Below are positions 9,462 through 20,060 of a stretch of 64,000 bases of DNA, piece after piece. Where the stretch lies: positions 69,889,077-69,953,076 of the forward strand of contig CM035806.1 of NCBI GenBank assembly GCA_020466095.1, written 5' to 3'. Source of the stretch: Chlorops oryzae (lineage: Eukaryota > Arthropoda > Insecta > Diptera > Chloropidae). Within the stretch, counting starts at the first letter, position 1. Every line of letters starts with the position of its first letter. The position numbers were made by a program, and so were the translations under genes. The notes under the pieces are model-generated. The model was given only the letters and a program-made list of their open reading frames with translations. It was not told the DNA's origin and ran no database searches.

Positions 9462-11308
9462 GTTACGCACGGGTTTTAAATAGATCCAATAAAAAAAATG
9501 TCTTTAAATTTCGATTAACTTGGGATTTTAGTAATCATCTTAATAATGTTCGGCTAGCTCTAGCAAGTGGCGTAGTTCTGTACCAAATTCCCGAGTAAGC
9601 GTAAACATAGCTACAGTATTGCAGTCAATCAAAGCCACTTCCGACTGCAAAGCTGAAAATTTTATCTGACTAAAAGAAACGAAGATTCTGTGCACTGGTA
9701 ATCCAATAACTTTTGCTATGAATGGTGTTAATTCATGCGGAGCGCAATTATTTTCCCCTTTTACCCCTTCCATGGTAATTGTAACGCCCTTAGTTTAGTA
9801 CAACTACCCCTTTTTTGTTATATCTCGTCTCAATCAACCATCTTGGCCATCAACCTTCTTCTTCACAAAACAAAATTTATCAGTTCATAACAATATTTAT
9901 TAATAGAAACAAATTAGAAAGAAGTAAAGAAATTCAATGGAGCATACTTGAACTAACATTTGAGTTCACTTAAATTCAAAATTGAGTGCGCAAACAATAA
10001 CTTCAAGTCAAAATAAAATTGGCAGCATTTATAATAAGACACTGCTTTACCTGGCCATTGCATTAGCCTCATACTCTTCTACATGTCAATGAAATAGACA
10101 ATGAAGTGTAATTACATATATACTGTTTCGTTTTTGGTTTTTTTTTTTTTTTTTTTTTTTTTGATTTACTTTACTTTGTATTCTTTTAGTTTAATTTACT
10201 CTTTAGTTTTGACCAATAACGGAATGTAGTTCTAGGGAATTTTAATTTTATAAAGTGTGAATGAGCAATTTAATAAAATGATAGTTTTGGATGTTTAAAG
10301 TTTATTCTACAAAAGCAATATTCGTTTCAATATCATATACTTACAAGTGATGACTGTAGGTCCAGTGCGCACCAACCGTAGCCGTAGTGTTATCTGGTAC
10401 TTATAGGTTAGGATACTTAAACACATGATAGGGTACAAAAAAAACTAAACACTAATCATAACATATAAAATTTTTCTTCTCTCTTTTTTTTTTTTTTTAT
10501 TCTTTTCCTTCTTCAATTCATTCATACGTCAATTTCAACGAAGATGTAGCAACTTATGTTTATTTTTGTTCCTTTTATTATCAAAAAATTTTTTTTTTTT
10601 TTTTTTTTTTTTTTGTATCTTTAATTTAATTTAAATTTTAATTTTTCTTTTTTTTTTTTTGTGTTTTCTTTGCTTAACTGTACCAGCTAAATATTCGCAA
10701 TACGTGTTTTCAATCAATTTCAGGAGTGAGGCTTTTAACCGCTTCCATTCTGGATTTCATCCGTCACTCTCTTTCCTTTTCCCACTCGGATTTACCAGAC
10801 GTACAAACGGTTTATTTTTTTGGAAGGGAACTATCGGCTCCGCTCGAAGGTTCTCTCTCATAGTACAGATCGGTCTCGAACAAAAAAACTTTTCCGGCTC
10901 GCACGCGGAATCGAAGTTTAGCCAGCTTTTCAGGCGTAATCCTTCACCTTCTTTAAATTTTATTTTGTTAAGAAGTGTCGGTAAATGTCTTTTGTTTAAT
11001 TTTTTTGTTACTTTCGAATAACCCGAATGATGGTCTCGCCCGTGGGTCTTCGCTTAATATTCGATGCGTTTCGATTCGTTTTTTTCTTGCGTTCCTTATT
11101 TCTTCACGCCTTCGTTCGCACGCGTTCTCTGACCGGAAACTCTTCTGACTTCTACTCTTTCTTCTGTCAAGATCCCTTTTTCGCCCTCAGTGTTGCCCCT
11201 TCCAAACTTTTTTTTTGTTTGCTTTTTGATGAAAACTACCATGGGGATTTCCCTCTTCGCCTTAGGTTTCTCAGCTATAAAGCGGCACACACAGTGAAAT
11301 TTCTAACA
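9462..11308 (-). repeat. gypsy 3' LTR (left copy), 1847 bp
   Basis: Almost identical to 16699-18531. Unusually long for a gypsy LTR and rich in T homopolymers (10140-10162, 10485-10500, 10587-10614, 10650-10661). It contains open frames of 77, 120 and 103 codons on both strands that recur in the other LTR, but copy identity alone explains this. Confidence 0.93.
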
Positions 11309-11361
11309 AAGCTGCTTCTAAATACTGGATTACAGTAAATTTAGAACAGAAAAAAAATTTT

Positions 11362-11432
11362 GCTTAACGTGTGGCACGACCCATGACCCTGAGATAAAGA
11401 GTATCATTCTCTGACTACTGAGCTAGCCGGGC
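11362..11432 (-). ncRNA. tRNA-Lys(CTT)-like sequence inside the gypsy element
   Basis: Read on the minus strand it starts GCCCGGCTAGCTCAGT (acceptor, A box and D arm as in fly tRNA-Lys). It continues with an anticodon loop CTCTTTA (anticodon CTT) and then CTCAGGGTCATGGGTCGTG and a 3' part ending GTTAAGC, with a T run behind it. The acceptor stem has two mismatches, the anticodon stem one, and position 37 is T, so it is a tRNA pseudogene. It lies 18 bp after the end of pol and 53 bp before the 3' LTR. The element's own primer-binding site also matches tRNA-Lys. Confidence 0.75.
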
Positions 11433-11449
11433 AATCAACAGTGGAACAA

Positions 11450-14400
11450 CTAGGGTTTCAGATCAGAAGCATGAAATACTCCTATAATTTTTCCTTGTAG
11501 ATTCTCCAGTTTGTAGAGGGAGTTTCCAATCTTTTTTGTGATCCTACATTTAATGAACTTGGGCATGAATTTTGCATTGATCCCTTTTTGAAAGTTGCTC
11601 AAATTATGGGCTTTCCGGAATACTTCTTGTCCCTCCTTAAAGTTGGTTTCTTTAGTTCGGGTGTTATAGACTTTTGAGGCCTTTTCATGTGCTCTTTCCA
11701 AGTTTAGTGAGATTTTGTCTCTGACGGTTGCTAGCTTATCGGCTCTATGAACAACGGTATCATCTCGTAACATGTTGAGTTTTTGCAATATTGGATATGA
11801 CGAGCCGTGTAAGCACATGTTTTGCCCAAACATAGCATAATAAGGTGAACATTGAATGGAACTATGGAAATCGCTTCTAAGAGTGTTTAAAATTTTCGGG
11901 ATATGTTTATCCCAATTGAGGTGGTGTGGTTCATTTTTCAGGTAGAGTCTTAATTTCGAAATTATTTCTCTGTTCACTCTTTCGGATGCATTGGCTTGCG
12001 GAGAATATAGTGCAGTTTGGATGTGCGTTATTCCATATTGTTCGAAGAAGTTTTTCATTTCCGCTGAGACAAATTGCTTCCCATTATCGCTATGGATGAA
12101 CTGCGGGACTCCAAAAGTGATGAACAGCTCATTTTGGAAGAAATCAATGACGTTGCTCGAAGTTCCTGATCTAAATGCACGTAGAAACACAAATTTTGTG
12201 AAGTGGTCCAATACAATGAATAGGATGGTATTTTTAGCCTTTGACCCGGGGTAAGGGCCAAGAAAGTCACAATACAGTCTTTGCATTGGTCGAGAAGTGT
12301 TGAATGCGTTTCCCATGGGTGGTTTAGAAAGCTGATTTGTGACCTTGATGATTTTGCAATCGTCGCAGTTACGCACATGCGACTTAACGTCTTCAACCAT
12401 AGCGGGCCAGAAATATTTTTCGCGAATTCTAGCAAGGGTCTTAGCGTATCCTCCATGGCCACTCGAATCATGAGCTTTTAATATGGCGGTTTCGATGAGG
12501 GTTTTCGGGAGCCATAACCTCCACAGACTGTCTTCTTCGTTCTCCGCACCTTGTCTAAATTTAACAAGTTTGTATACGAATTTATCGACTACTTGCAGGT
12601 CAGGTAGCTGATCAGTGTTGGTTTGTATATAGGTTCGTAGTCCAGTGTATTCCTCACTATCAAAATCTGGTGCAGTAAGATCAATATCTGAGATGGTATA
12701 ATTCACCGTAAGAGAGTCTACATCAAAACGGGATAAGGCGTCAGGAACGACGTTCAGAGTACCTTTTCTATGCTCCATTTCAAATTCAAATCCTTGTAGC
12801 TTAAGGCTCCATCTTGCTAAGCGGCCGCTTAAGTCCTTTTGCTTCATTAGCCACTTTAGGCTTGAGTGGTCGGTGATGATTTTAAACGGCAAGCCTTCCA
12901 CATAGGGCCGAAAACGCTTTACGCTGATTACTGCTGCCAGACATTCCAACTCTGTAACGGTGTAATTACGCTGTGCTCGATTCAACTTTTGCGAAACAAA
13001 GGAAATGGGTCGCTCCAGGCCATTCTCATCGATTTGGTATAAAACCCCTCCTACGCCAATACGTGAGGCATCACATTGAATGATGAATTCCTTGTTAAAA
13101 TCAGGTTGTGCTAGTACAGGTGCATCAGAAAGGGCGATCTTCAGCTTTTCCAAGCTCTCAACAGCTTCGGGAGACAACGAAAATTTGTTATTGGTTTTGC
13201 GCAAACAATTAGTAAGAGGGCCTGCTAAATCTGCGAAATTCGGGATGAATGCTCGGTACCAGTTGGCCATACCAATGAACCTTCGAACTTGAAGAGGAGT
13301 TTTTGGTTGAGGGAAATCTTTTATGGCTGAGACTTTATCTGGATCCACCTTTAAACAACCTTTACCAATACGGTAGCCTAGATATTTGATTTCGTTTTGG
13401 CAGAATTTGGTTTTAGAAAGATTTATAGTTAGACCAGAATTTTTCAGACAAGTGGCCACCTCACGCAGCAAGTCAATATGTTCTTCAAACGATGCGCTAC
13501 AAACCAGTAAATCGTCTAGGTATACAAAAACATTCTCGCGAATTCGAGAGGGAATTACTTTGTCCATTAGACGGCTCATAGTCTGAGGCCCATTACAAAG
13601 CCCAAAAGGCATGACACGGTATTGATAGAGTGGTCTACCTGGAACTGCGAAGGCGGTTTTTTCTTTGGAAGTATCGGAAAGCTTGATCTGGAAGAACGCG
13701 TCTTTCAAGTCTATTCCACTAATGAAATGCGTATCTTTAAGCCTACTCAGCAAGCCATTTATATGGGGCAACGGGTAAGAATCCTTTTTTGTGATTTGCT
13801 TAAGCTTCCGTGAGTCCAAACATAGACGAACTTTTCCCGGTTTCCTCACATTCACAATAGGAAAGCACCATGGCGAGTTACTCTCTTCGATGACTCTTAA
13901 CTTTAGTAGCCTATCCAATTCTGCGTATACTTCTGCTTGTCTGGGTGGTGACAGTGGGTAATGTCTACTTTTAATGGGAGCTGAATCACCAGTGTCTATA
14001 TGGTGTTCTAGTAGTGAAGTACATCCTAGACCATGCTTTTCGAAGGAGGGAAACTTTAGTATAACTTTGTCTAATTCCAATTTTTGATCTGCTGATAGCT
14101 TGTGAAAATTCACATCCTTTTCAGGGGGGAGTTTAAGAGGTAATTGTAAAGATTCGATGGCTGGAATAATGTTCGGAGCTATGGCAAATTCCTGCCAAAA
14201 ATTCAGACCTAGATACGCTTCCTGGCATAAGCTGGGTACAATATAAAATACAATGTTTTTCTTTGTGCCCTTATAAGTTACAGGCAATTCCACATGACCA
14301 TGTACCAGGTTTTTTGATCCATCAGCGGTCGTTAGGTGAGATTTAAAAGGCTTTATCTGAAGATGGTTCTCTTTAATGAACTCTTGACAATTTTTTCCCA

Positions 14401-14773
14401 ATACTGAAACGCTTGCACCGGAATCCAACAAAGCATAGAAAGCATGATTGAATATTGTAATTTTAACGAACGGTCTTTCATCCTTTTCACTACATAATTT
14501 GGACGACTCAATTAATTTCCGGAATAAACGTCGCTTCTGCATACGTTTTCGATTAGCAAGAATATTTTTAGAAACTAACTTGGATGGAGTAGTAAAGTTG
14601 GGTGAATTGTCTTCAACTGCCTCCTCTATTACAGTCGAAGATCTTGTGGAAGTATTTAAGTGCTCGGGGTGGTTATTTTGGAACGAGAGTCCCCGGTAAC
14701 CGTCTCGTTCTGCCTTCGGTTTCCCAGGTGTTGGTTCGTGCACTTTACAGTCACTACACCGCGGTTGCCACAT
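11450..14773 (-). CDS. pol: gypsy Pol polyprotein (protease, RT, RNase H, integrase)
   Basis: 1107 codons with no interruption. Domains in order: aspartic protease (ALLDSGASVSVLG, about residue 115), reverse transcriptase with YLDD (about 417), RNase H (IIQCDASRIGVGG), integrase zinc finger (HDSSGHGGY to CDDCK, about 755-800), and the integrase core with CDFLG, HSDNGKQF and SERVNRE as the D, D and E blocks (about 832-932). The frame is -1 relative to gag and overlaps its end by about 118 bp, so it is probably made by -1 frameshifting. The PQANASERVNRE block resembles the mdg3/blastopia-like branch, a low-confidence assignment. It ends just upstream of the tRNA-Lys-like sequence. Confidence 0.95.
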   Translation of the reverse strand: MWQPRCSDCKVHEPTPGKPKAERDGYRGLSFQNNHPEHLNTSTRSSTVIEEAVEDNSPNFTTPSKLVSKNILANRKRMQKRRLFRKLIESSKLCSEKDERPFVKITIFNHAFYALLDSGASVSVLGKNCQEFIKENHLQIKPFKSHLTTADGSKNLVHGHVELPVTYKGTKKNIVFYIVPSLCQEAYLGLNFWQEFAIAPNIIPAIESLQLPLKLPPEKDVNFHKLSADQKLELDKVILKFPSFEKHGLGCTSLLEHHIDTGDSAPIKSRHYPLSPPRQAEVYAELDRLLKLRVIEESNSPWCFPIVNVRKPGKVRLCLDSRKLKQITKKDSYPLPHINGLLSRLKDTHFISGIDLKDAFFQIKLSDTSKEKTAFAVPGRPLYQYRVMPFGLCNGPQTMSRLMDKVIPSRIRENVFVYLDDLLVCSASFEEHIDLLREVATCLKNSGLTINLSKTKFCQNEIKYLGYRIGKGCLKVDPDKVSAIKDFPQPKTPLQVRRFIGMANWYRAFIPNFADLAGPLTNCLRKTNNKFSLSPEAVESLEKLKIALSDAPVLAQPDFNKEFIIQCDASRIGVGGVLYQIDENGLERPISFVSQKLNRAQRNYTVTELECLAAVISVKRFRPYVEGLPFKIITDHSSLKWLMKQKDLSGRLARWSLKLQGFEFEMEHRKGTLNVVPDALSRFDVDSLTVNYTISDIDLTAPDFDSEEYTGLRTYIQTNTDQLPDLQVVDKFVYKLVKFRQGAENEEDSLWRLWLPKTLIETAILKAHDSSGHGGYAKTLARIREKYFWPAMVEDVKSHVRNCDDCKIIKVTNQLSKPPMGNAFNTSRPMQRLYCDFLGPYPGSKAKNTILFIVLDHFTKFVFLRAFRSGTSSNVIDFFQNELFITFGVPQFIHSDNGKQFVSAEMKNFFEQYGITHIQTALYSPQANASERVNREIISKLRLYLKNEPHHLNWDKHIPKILNTLRSDFHSSIQCSPYYAMFGQNMCLHGSSYPILQKLNMLRDDTVVHRADKLATVRDKISLNLERAHEKASKVYNTRTKETNFKEGQEVFRKAHNLSNFQKGINAKFMPKFIKCRITKKIGNSLYKLENLQGKIIGVFHASDLKP

Positions 14774-16035
14774 TTATAACAAAATATATGTCTTTCTTCC
14801 TTAGGACAGTAGATATAGGAGTGCCCTAAGGCTAAGCAATTCCAACATTTGATATTACTGTAATCAGGCTTTGAAAGCCGAAGACGAGAAAATTGTAATG
14901 CCTCCACTTGAGGATCTATATCTGAATCATAATCTTCTAAATGGGCTTTAGTGTCTAGCTCACTAATATTTCTAGCAGGATTTCCTTGGGAAAATAATAC
15001 TTTGCCTTCGCGCAAAACTTGTTCCGCGCTCCGCGCATGGTCTCTCAGATCGTGTACTGATTTCGAATCGGCATTGAAAAGCAGAAGTTTCAAATTTTGA
15101 TTGACATTCCGTTTCAAAATGCTTATCAGCGTTTTGTCGTTAATAGGTTGTTTCATCCTAGCATTCATCTCCAATACAGCACTATAGAATTCGTCAAAAG
15201 ACTCTTTGGGGGATTGTCTTCGGTTGGACAATCGCATGAGAATCTCATGATCCGATTCAAGTGTTCCGAATTCTTTGGTAATGTAGTATTTTAACATGGG
15301 ATACGTGACATTTTGTTCCTGTCTTATGAATGCCCAATACCACCGTTCGGCTTTACCAGTTAAAAATACTTGAAAGTTAGAAAGTAAGTGATCGTTGCTA
15401 CATTGTGTTCGTCTGCACAAAGTCTCTATTTTAAAGAGAAAATGTGAAACGCTAGTAGTACCGTCATACGTGACCTTCCATTTTTCTAAATCAAGCTTAG
15501 GTGAGATAGAGTGAGAGAAGCCTGATGGATTCGAATCATTTGAAACCGCGTTAAACAACTCTGGACGTGCATTCGGCTGTGTATTTAAAACTTGTTCCTT
15601 GATTGCGGTTAATTCCGTTCTAAGTTCGGCTTGAGAGTTTCTAATCATTTCTTGGATGCGATGAAATATGTCATTTTCCGTTTCGGAGGGTGCCTGATTT
15701 TGAAATTGGGCCATGTTCGGAATGGGGTCTGGGTTGGTATCTAACGAGAGGTCTGATCGGCTTAATCCCTGTAAAGGTTCGCTAATTTTATTTACTGCTA
15801 TGAATTCATTAAATCCTACTAGATTGGGGATGCAACTTGCTGAGGCTGCAGATAAACTGGGGCCTACTTGTCCGTGGATGTTACCCGGCGGAGAGTGTGA
15901 TACCAGTTGTCTATCGGGCTGAAGGGACGGAGTGCCTAAAATTCGACCCGGCGAGCTTGCTGCCGAGATACGCCCTTTTCCACGTGAATAATTCAAACTG
16001 GTTGAGACGCTTTTAACATTCTTCCGAGTATTCAT
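14656..16035 (-). CDS. gag: gypsy Gag capsid/nucleocapsid protein
   Basis: The first ATG of the frame gives MNTRKNVKS at 16035. A retrotransposon Gag domain runs from about LEKWKVTYDG through GKAERWYWAF and SPKESFDEFY. Near the C terminus there are two CCHC-type knuckles: CWNCLALGHSYIYC is canonical, while CYKCGNRGVVTVKC has Val in place of the zinc-binding His. The protein would form the particle and bind RNA. It overlaps pol in the -1 frame. No stop or frameshift is present. Confidence 0.9.
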   Translation of the reverse strand: MNTRKNVKSVSTSLNYSRGKGRISAASSPGRILGTPSLQPDRQLVSHSPPGNIHGQVGPSLSAASASCIPNLVGFNEFIAVNKISEPLQGLSRSDLSLDTNPDPIPNMAQFQNQAPSETENDIFHRIQEMIRNSQAELRTELTAIKEQVLNTQPNARPELFNAVSNDSNPSGFSHSISPKLDLEKWKVTYDGTTSVSHFLFKIETLCRRTQCSNDHLLSNFQVFLTGKAERWYWAFIRQEQNVTYPMLKYYITKEFGTLESDHEILMRLSNRRQSPKESFDEFYSAVLEMNARMKQPINDKTLISILKRNVNQNLKLLLFNADSKSVHDLRDHARSAEQVLREGKVLFSQGNPARNISELDTKAHLEDYDSDIDPQVEALQFSRLRLSKPDYSNIKCWNCLALGHSYIYCPKEERHIFCYKCGNRGVVTVKCTNQHLGNRRQNETVTGDSRSKITTPST

Positions 16036-16698
16036 ACTGTTAAGCAAGTTAAGAAAAATTTTAACGAAAATATAAACGTTTTATTTAATTTAAAAAAAAA
16101 ATTTTTTTTTTTTTTTATAATAGGAACGAACTTTGCGACAGTTAGTTAATTCGTATCAAAGTTATGTTTTTGTTTGTATTGAATATTTCAAATTCTGTGA
16201 AGATTTCAGGTTGACGACGAAGATGGCCAATTTAGAAGATACTAGCACGTTGCAAACAGACGTTAGTATAGCTCCCCATTATGAACTGTGTCTTAACAAA
16301 CACATTACAAATAGAGGTTTTTTTTTTTTTTTTATGCTACGGTCCGTAATTGTAGAACTGTGCCTTCAGTGCTTGTTATTTTGCTTAATTATTTTTCGAG
16401 GATCTAAGCTTCAGACTCCAACGTATCTAACTGTCTTAACAAGTGTCTCTTAACTCACAAGCAATTTGTCCGACTTGAAAAAGAAACGTTAGCATCTGCA
16501 TTCTAGTACTTGAACCAGTGCACTTTAGTGTAAAGAACGCAGAATATATTCCGTCATTTCTTTGTAACTTAAAGAGCATGATCACATGTACCCGAATGTG
16601 ATGACAAAAAAAAAGAATTGATATTCGAATATTCTAGCAAATTTCAAATGGTCTGTTTGAAATCCCCTTTCAACAGCCATTTCGTTGGGCGCCATCTA
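16036..16698 (-). promoter_or_regulatory. gypsy 5' untranslated leader with tRNA-Lys primer-binding site
   Basis: Four bases inside the 5' LTR, positions 16694-16683 read TGGCGCCCAACG on the minus strand, the complement of the 3' end of fly tRNA-Lys(CTT). The leader between it and the gag ATG is about 650 bp and has no other clear gene; a T run lies at 16101-16116 and another at 16318-16333. Confidence 0.85.
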
Positions 16699-18531
16699 TG
16701 TTACGCACGGGTTTTAAATAGATCCAATAAAAAAAATGTCTTTAAATTTCGATTAACTTGGGATTTCAGTAATCATCTTAATAATGTTCGGCTAGCTCTA
16801 GCAAGTGGCGTAGTTCTGTACCAAATTCCCGAGTAAGCGTAAACATAGCTACAGTATTGCAGTCAATCAAAGCCACTTCCGACTGCAAAGCTGAAAATTT
16901 TATCTGACTAAAAGAAACGAAGATTCTGTGCACTGGTAATCCAATAACTTTTGCTATGAATGGTGTTAATTCATGCGGAGCGCAATTATTTTCCCCTTTT
17001 ACCCCTTCCATGGTAATTGTAACGCCCTTAGTTTAGTACAACTACCCCTTTTTTGTTATATCTCGTCTCAATCAACCATCTTGGCCATCAACCTTCTTCT
17101 TCACAAAACAAAATTTATCAGTTCATAACAATATTTATTAATAGAAACAAATTAGAAAGAAGTAAAGAAATTCAATGGAGCATACTTGAACTAACATTTG
17201 AGTTCACTTAAATTCAAAATTGAGTGCGCAAACAATAACATGAAGTCAAAATAAAACTGGCAGCATTTATAATAAGACACTGCTTTACCTGGCCATTGCA
17301 TTAGCCTCATACTCTTCTACATGTGAATGAAATAGACAATGAAGTGTAATTACATATATACTGTTTCGTTTTTGGTTTTTGTTTTTTTTTTTTTTTTTGA
17401 TTTACTTTACTTTGTATTCTTTTAGTTTAATTTACTCTTTAGTTTTGACCAATAACGGAATGTAGTTCTAGGGAATTTTAATTTTATAAAGTGTGAATGA
17501 GCAATTTAATAAAATGATAGTTTTGGATGTTTAAAGTTTATTCTACAAAAGCAATATTCGTTTCAATATCATTTACTTACAAGTGATGACTGTAGGTCCA
17601 GTGCGCACCAACCGTAGCCGTAGTGTTATCTGGTACTTATAGGTTAGGATACTTAAACACATGATAGGGTACAAAAAAAACTAAACACTAATCATAACAT
17701 ATAAAATTTTTCTTCTCTCTTTTTTTTTTTTTTGTTCTTTTCCTTCTTCAATTCATTCATACGTCAATTTCAACGAAGATATAGCAACTTATGTTTATTT
17801 TTGTTCCTTTTATTATCAAAAAAAATTTTTTTTTTTTTGTATCTTTAATTTAATTTAAATTTTAATTTTTTTTTTTTTTTTTTGTGTTTTCTTTGCTTAA
17901 CTGTACCAGCTAAATATTCGCAATACGTGTTTTCAATCAATTTCAGGAGTGAGGCTTTTAACCGCTTCCATTCTGGATTTCATCCGTCACTCTCTTTCCT
18001 TTTCCCACTCGGATTTACCAGACGTACAAACGGTTTATTTTTTTGGAAGGGAACTATCGGCTCCGCTCGAAGGTTCTCTCTCATAGTACAGATCGGTCTC
18101 GAACAAAAAAACTTTTCCGGCTCGCACGCGGAATCGAAGTTTAGCCAGCTTTTCAGGCGTAATCCTTCACCTTCTTTAAATTTTATTTTGTTAAGAAGTG
18201 TCGGTAAATGTCTTTTGTTTAATTTTTTTGTTACTTTCGAATAACCCGAATGATGGTCTCGCCCGTGGGTCTTCGCTTAATATTCGATGCGTTTCGATTC
18301 GTTTTTTTCTTGCGTTCCTTATTTCTTCACGCCTTCGTTCGCACGCGTTCTCTGACCGGAAACTCTTCTGACTTCTACTCTTTCTTCTGTCAAGATCCCT
18401 TTTTCGCCCTCAGTGTTGCCCCTTCCAAACTTTTTTTTTGTTTGCTTTTTGATGAAAACTACCATGGGGATTTCACTCTTCGCCTTAGGTTTCTCAGCTA
18501 TTAAGCGGCACACACAGTGAAATTTCTAACA
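16699..18531 (-). repeat. gypsy 5' LTR (right copy), 1833 bp
   Basis: Pairs with 9462-11308. Visible differences are few, for example T/C at the GATTT(C/T)AGTAA site, and lengths of poly-T runs. It starts TGTTACGC and ends TTCTAACA. Confidence 0.93.
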
Positions 18532-18535
18532 ACGT

Positions 18536-18834
18536 ATGGCGTAAAAGGCGTTTCACAATAGCAATGAGCCACTCCCAGCAACCGCCAGAGCTTGGATTAC
18601 CGGGGCAATTAAAAATGAAATCCATTCGACTTTTTGCGGCTTCTGATTGGATGCGATCAACTTCGAAGAGTCTCTCATCTTCCTTGCGCTCCTTTTGGGC
18701 TCCTTCAAAGTTGGTCCCATTATCGCACCTCATACGAACTGGAGTGCCACGGTAATTGACGAAATTTCTTAGGCTCATAATAAACCCATCCGTAGACAGG
18801 TCCTCCACAATCTCCAAAAGAATGGCTCTAACTC
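18536..18834 (-). pseudogene. BEL-1 integrase catalytic-core fragment
   Basis: Minus-strand frame with VRAILLEIVEDLSTDGF, LRNFVNYRGTPVRMRCDNGTNF (second catalytic Asp) and NPSSGGCWEWL (catalytic Glu). The part with the HHCC finger and the first Asp, about 150-170 residues, is missing between here and the piece at 23330-23621, so the event that placed the 128-bp repeats and LINE here also removed BEL sequence. Confidence 0.85.
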
Positions 18835-19529
18835 CAAAAAACCCCAGTACGTCAGGGTTCTGACATAACCTCAAAAAACCTCATACAAAATTATATTCGA
18901 GTCCGGGGGTCAGACCATGTTTACTATATGTTTTCGGGGTCGCTGAATCCGAATCCGAGGTCCAAAAAACCCCAGCACGTCAGGGTTCTGACATAACCTC
19001 AAAAACTTGATAAAATTTTTCTTTTCCGAGTTCTGGGCTCAGATCATGTTTACCACATGTTTTTGGAGTCACTGAATCCGAATTCGTCGTTCAAAAAATC
19101 CCAGCATGTCAGGTTGTTGACGTAACCTTTAAAATATCCCGTTATCTAGGCTATTTAACGATTCAACGTTTTGACTTTAGCCGTATATTGAACAAAAATC
19201 AGTTCAACCCATAAACCCTATTTACTCCACAAAACAAAGTTATATACATAGGACCGTCGGCATCAGCGATACCCGATGTACACCGCGAGGAGGTTGCACG
19301 ATCGGATTTTGTACATCATATAGCCCTTACAAGGGCTTTTAGCAACAAAAATTTGAATTTGTGGAATGATTACCAAGAATAAATAAATGATTAGATAAAT
19401 GAATTGTATACATCTACATCAGACGTAATCCAGGGACTTAGCCGGATCACAGGCACACTCCGTTGCCCGCCGTCACCGCGAGGAGGTGCCCTGGATGCAG
19501 ACACACGTCGTAGGTCGGATGAATAAATT

Positions 19530-19829
19530 TTGCGAGTTTCTTTGCAAATCAAAATCAAAGGTTTTTGTAAAGTAAACAAAAGACCTTTGCGACTCTCTGA
19601 GATTGGACTCAATGATGAGAGAAATATATACGTGCATGAATGTTTAACCAAATCAACTCGTACACTTATGCATCATGCTACTCAACTGAAGAGACGTAAA
19701 TTGCTCACTGCAGCGTTCTCGATACGTGGACAGGTGTTTGTGAGAGTGGGTATGGATGGTGGTACGAAATTGGTGAAAAATTTCAATGATGTTAACATGC
19801 TCGTCGGTGTAGATTCTCAGAGAAATTAG
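19530..19829 (+). pseudogene. LINE ORF1 C-terminal remnant
   Basis: The segment NIYVHECLTKSTRTLMHHA, then LKRRKLLTAAFSIRGQVFVRVG, matches the C-terminal pattern of ORF1 proteins that share a domain with baculovirus FP protein (xVNExLTxxxRxLLxxA...G.I...W...G.VFVR). It would bind LINE RNA. The upstream part of ORF1 is missing or too diverged to see. Confidence 0.55.
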
Positions 19830-20060
19830 TAATGCTGTTGACGAGTAAATCTCTTAGTCAAGTTCTGCTAACTTTTATGGAGCTAATGTTAATTTTATTC
19901 TTATTAATACTTCTGTTATTATTACATCTGCTTTATTTCTCCTCTTGTCTATACATTTATATCTTTTCTGAATCTCGAGCTGATTATAATCTTCAGTTTA
20001 AATATAATTATAACACTTTTCGTATAAGCCAATTCAGATGTGCCGAACTAAAACACAAAC

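Larger units (their letters stand above)
9462..18531 (-). mobile_element. Ty3/gypsy LTR retrotransposon, complete and young
   Basis: LTRs 9462-11308 and 16699-18531 begin TGTTA and end TAACA, with the 4-bp duplication ACGT at 9458-9461 and 18532-18535. Gag and pol frames are unbroken. The two LTRs differ at only a handful of bases plus T-run lengths, so the insertion is recent. No envelope gene is present. It lies in the integrase gene of BEL-1. Confidence 0.95.

Noticed and set aside
9540..9773. 77-codon frame repeated identically at 16778-17011
   Set aside because: It is within the gypsy LTRs. The LTRs are near-identical by replication, so conservation between them is no evidence of coding.
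10659..11338. 120- and 103-codon plus-strand frames repeated at 17882-18504
   Set aside because: Also LTR sequence, antisense to the element, with poly-T coded runs; no domain recognised.
11450..18531. Endogenous errantivirus with envelope
   Set aside because: No envelope frame follows pol; only the tRNA-like sequence and the LTR lie downstream.
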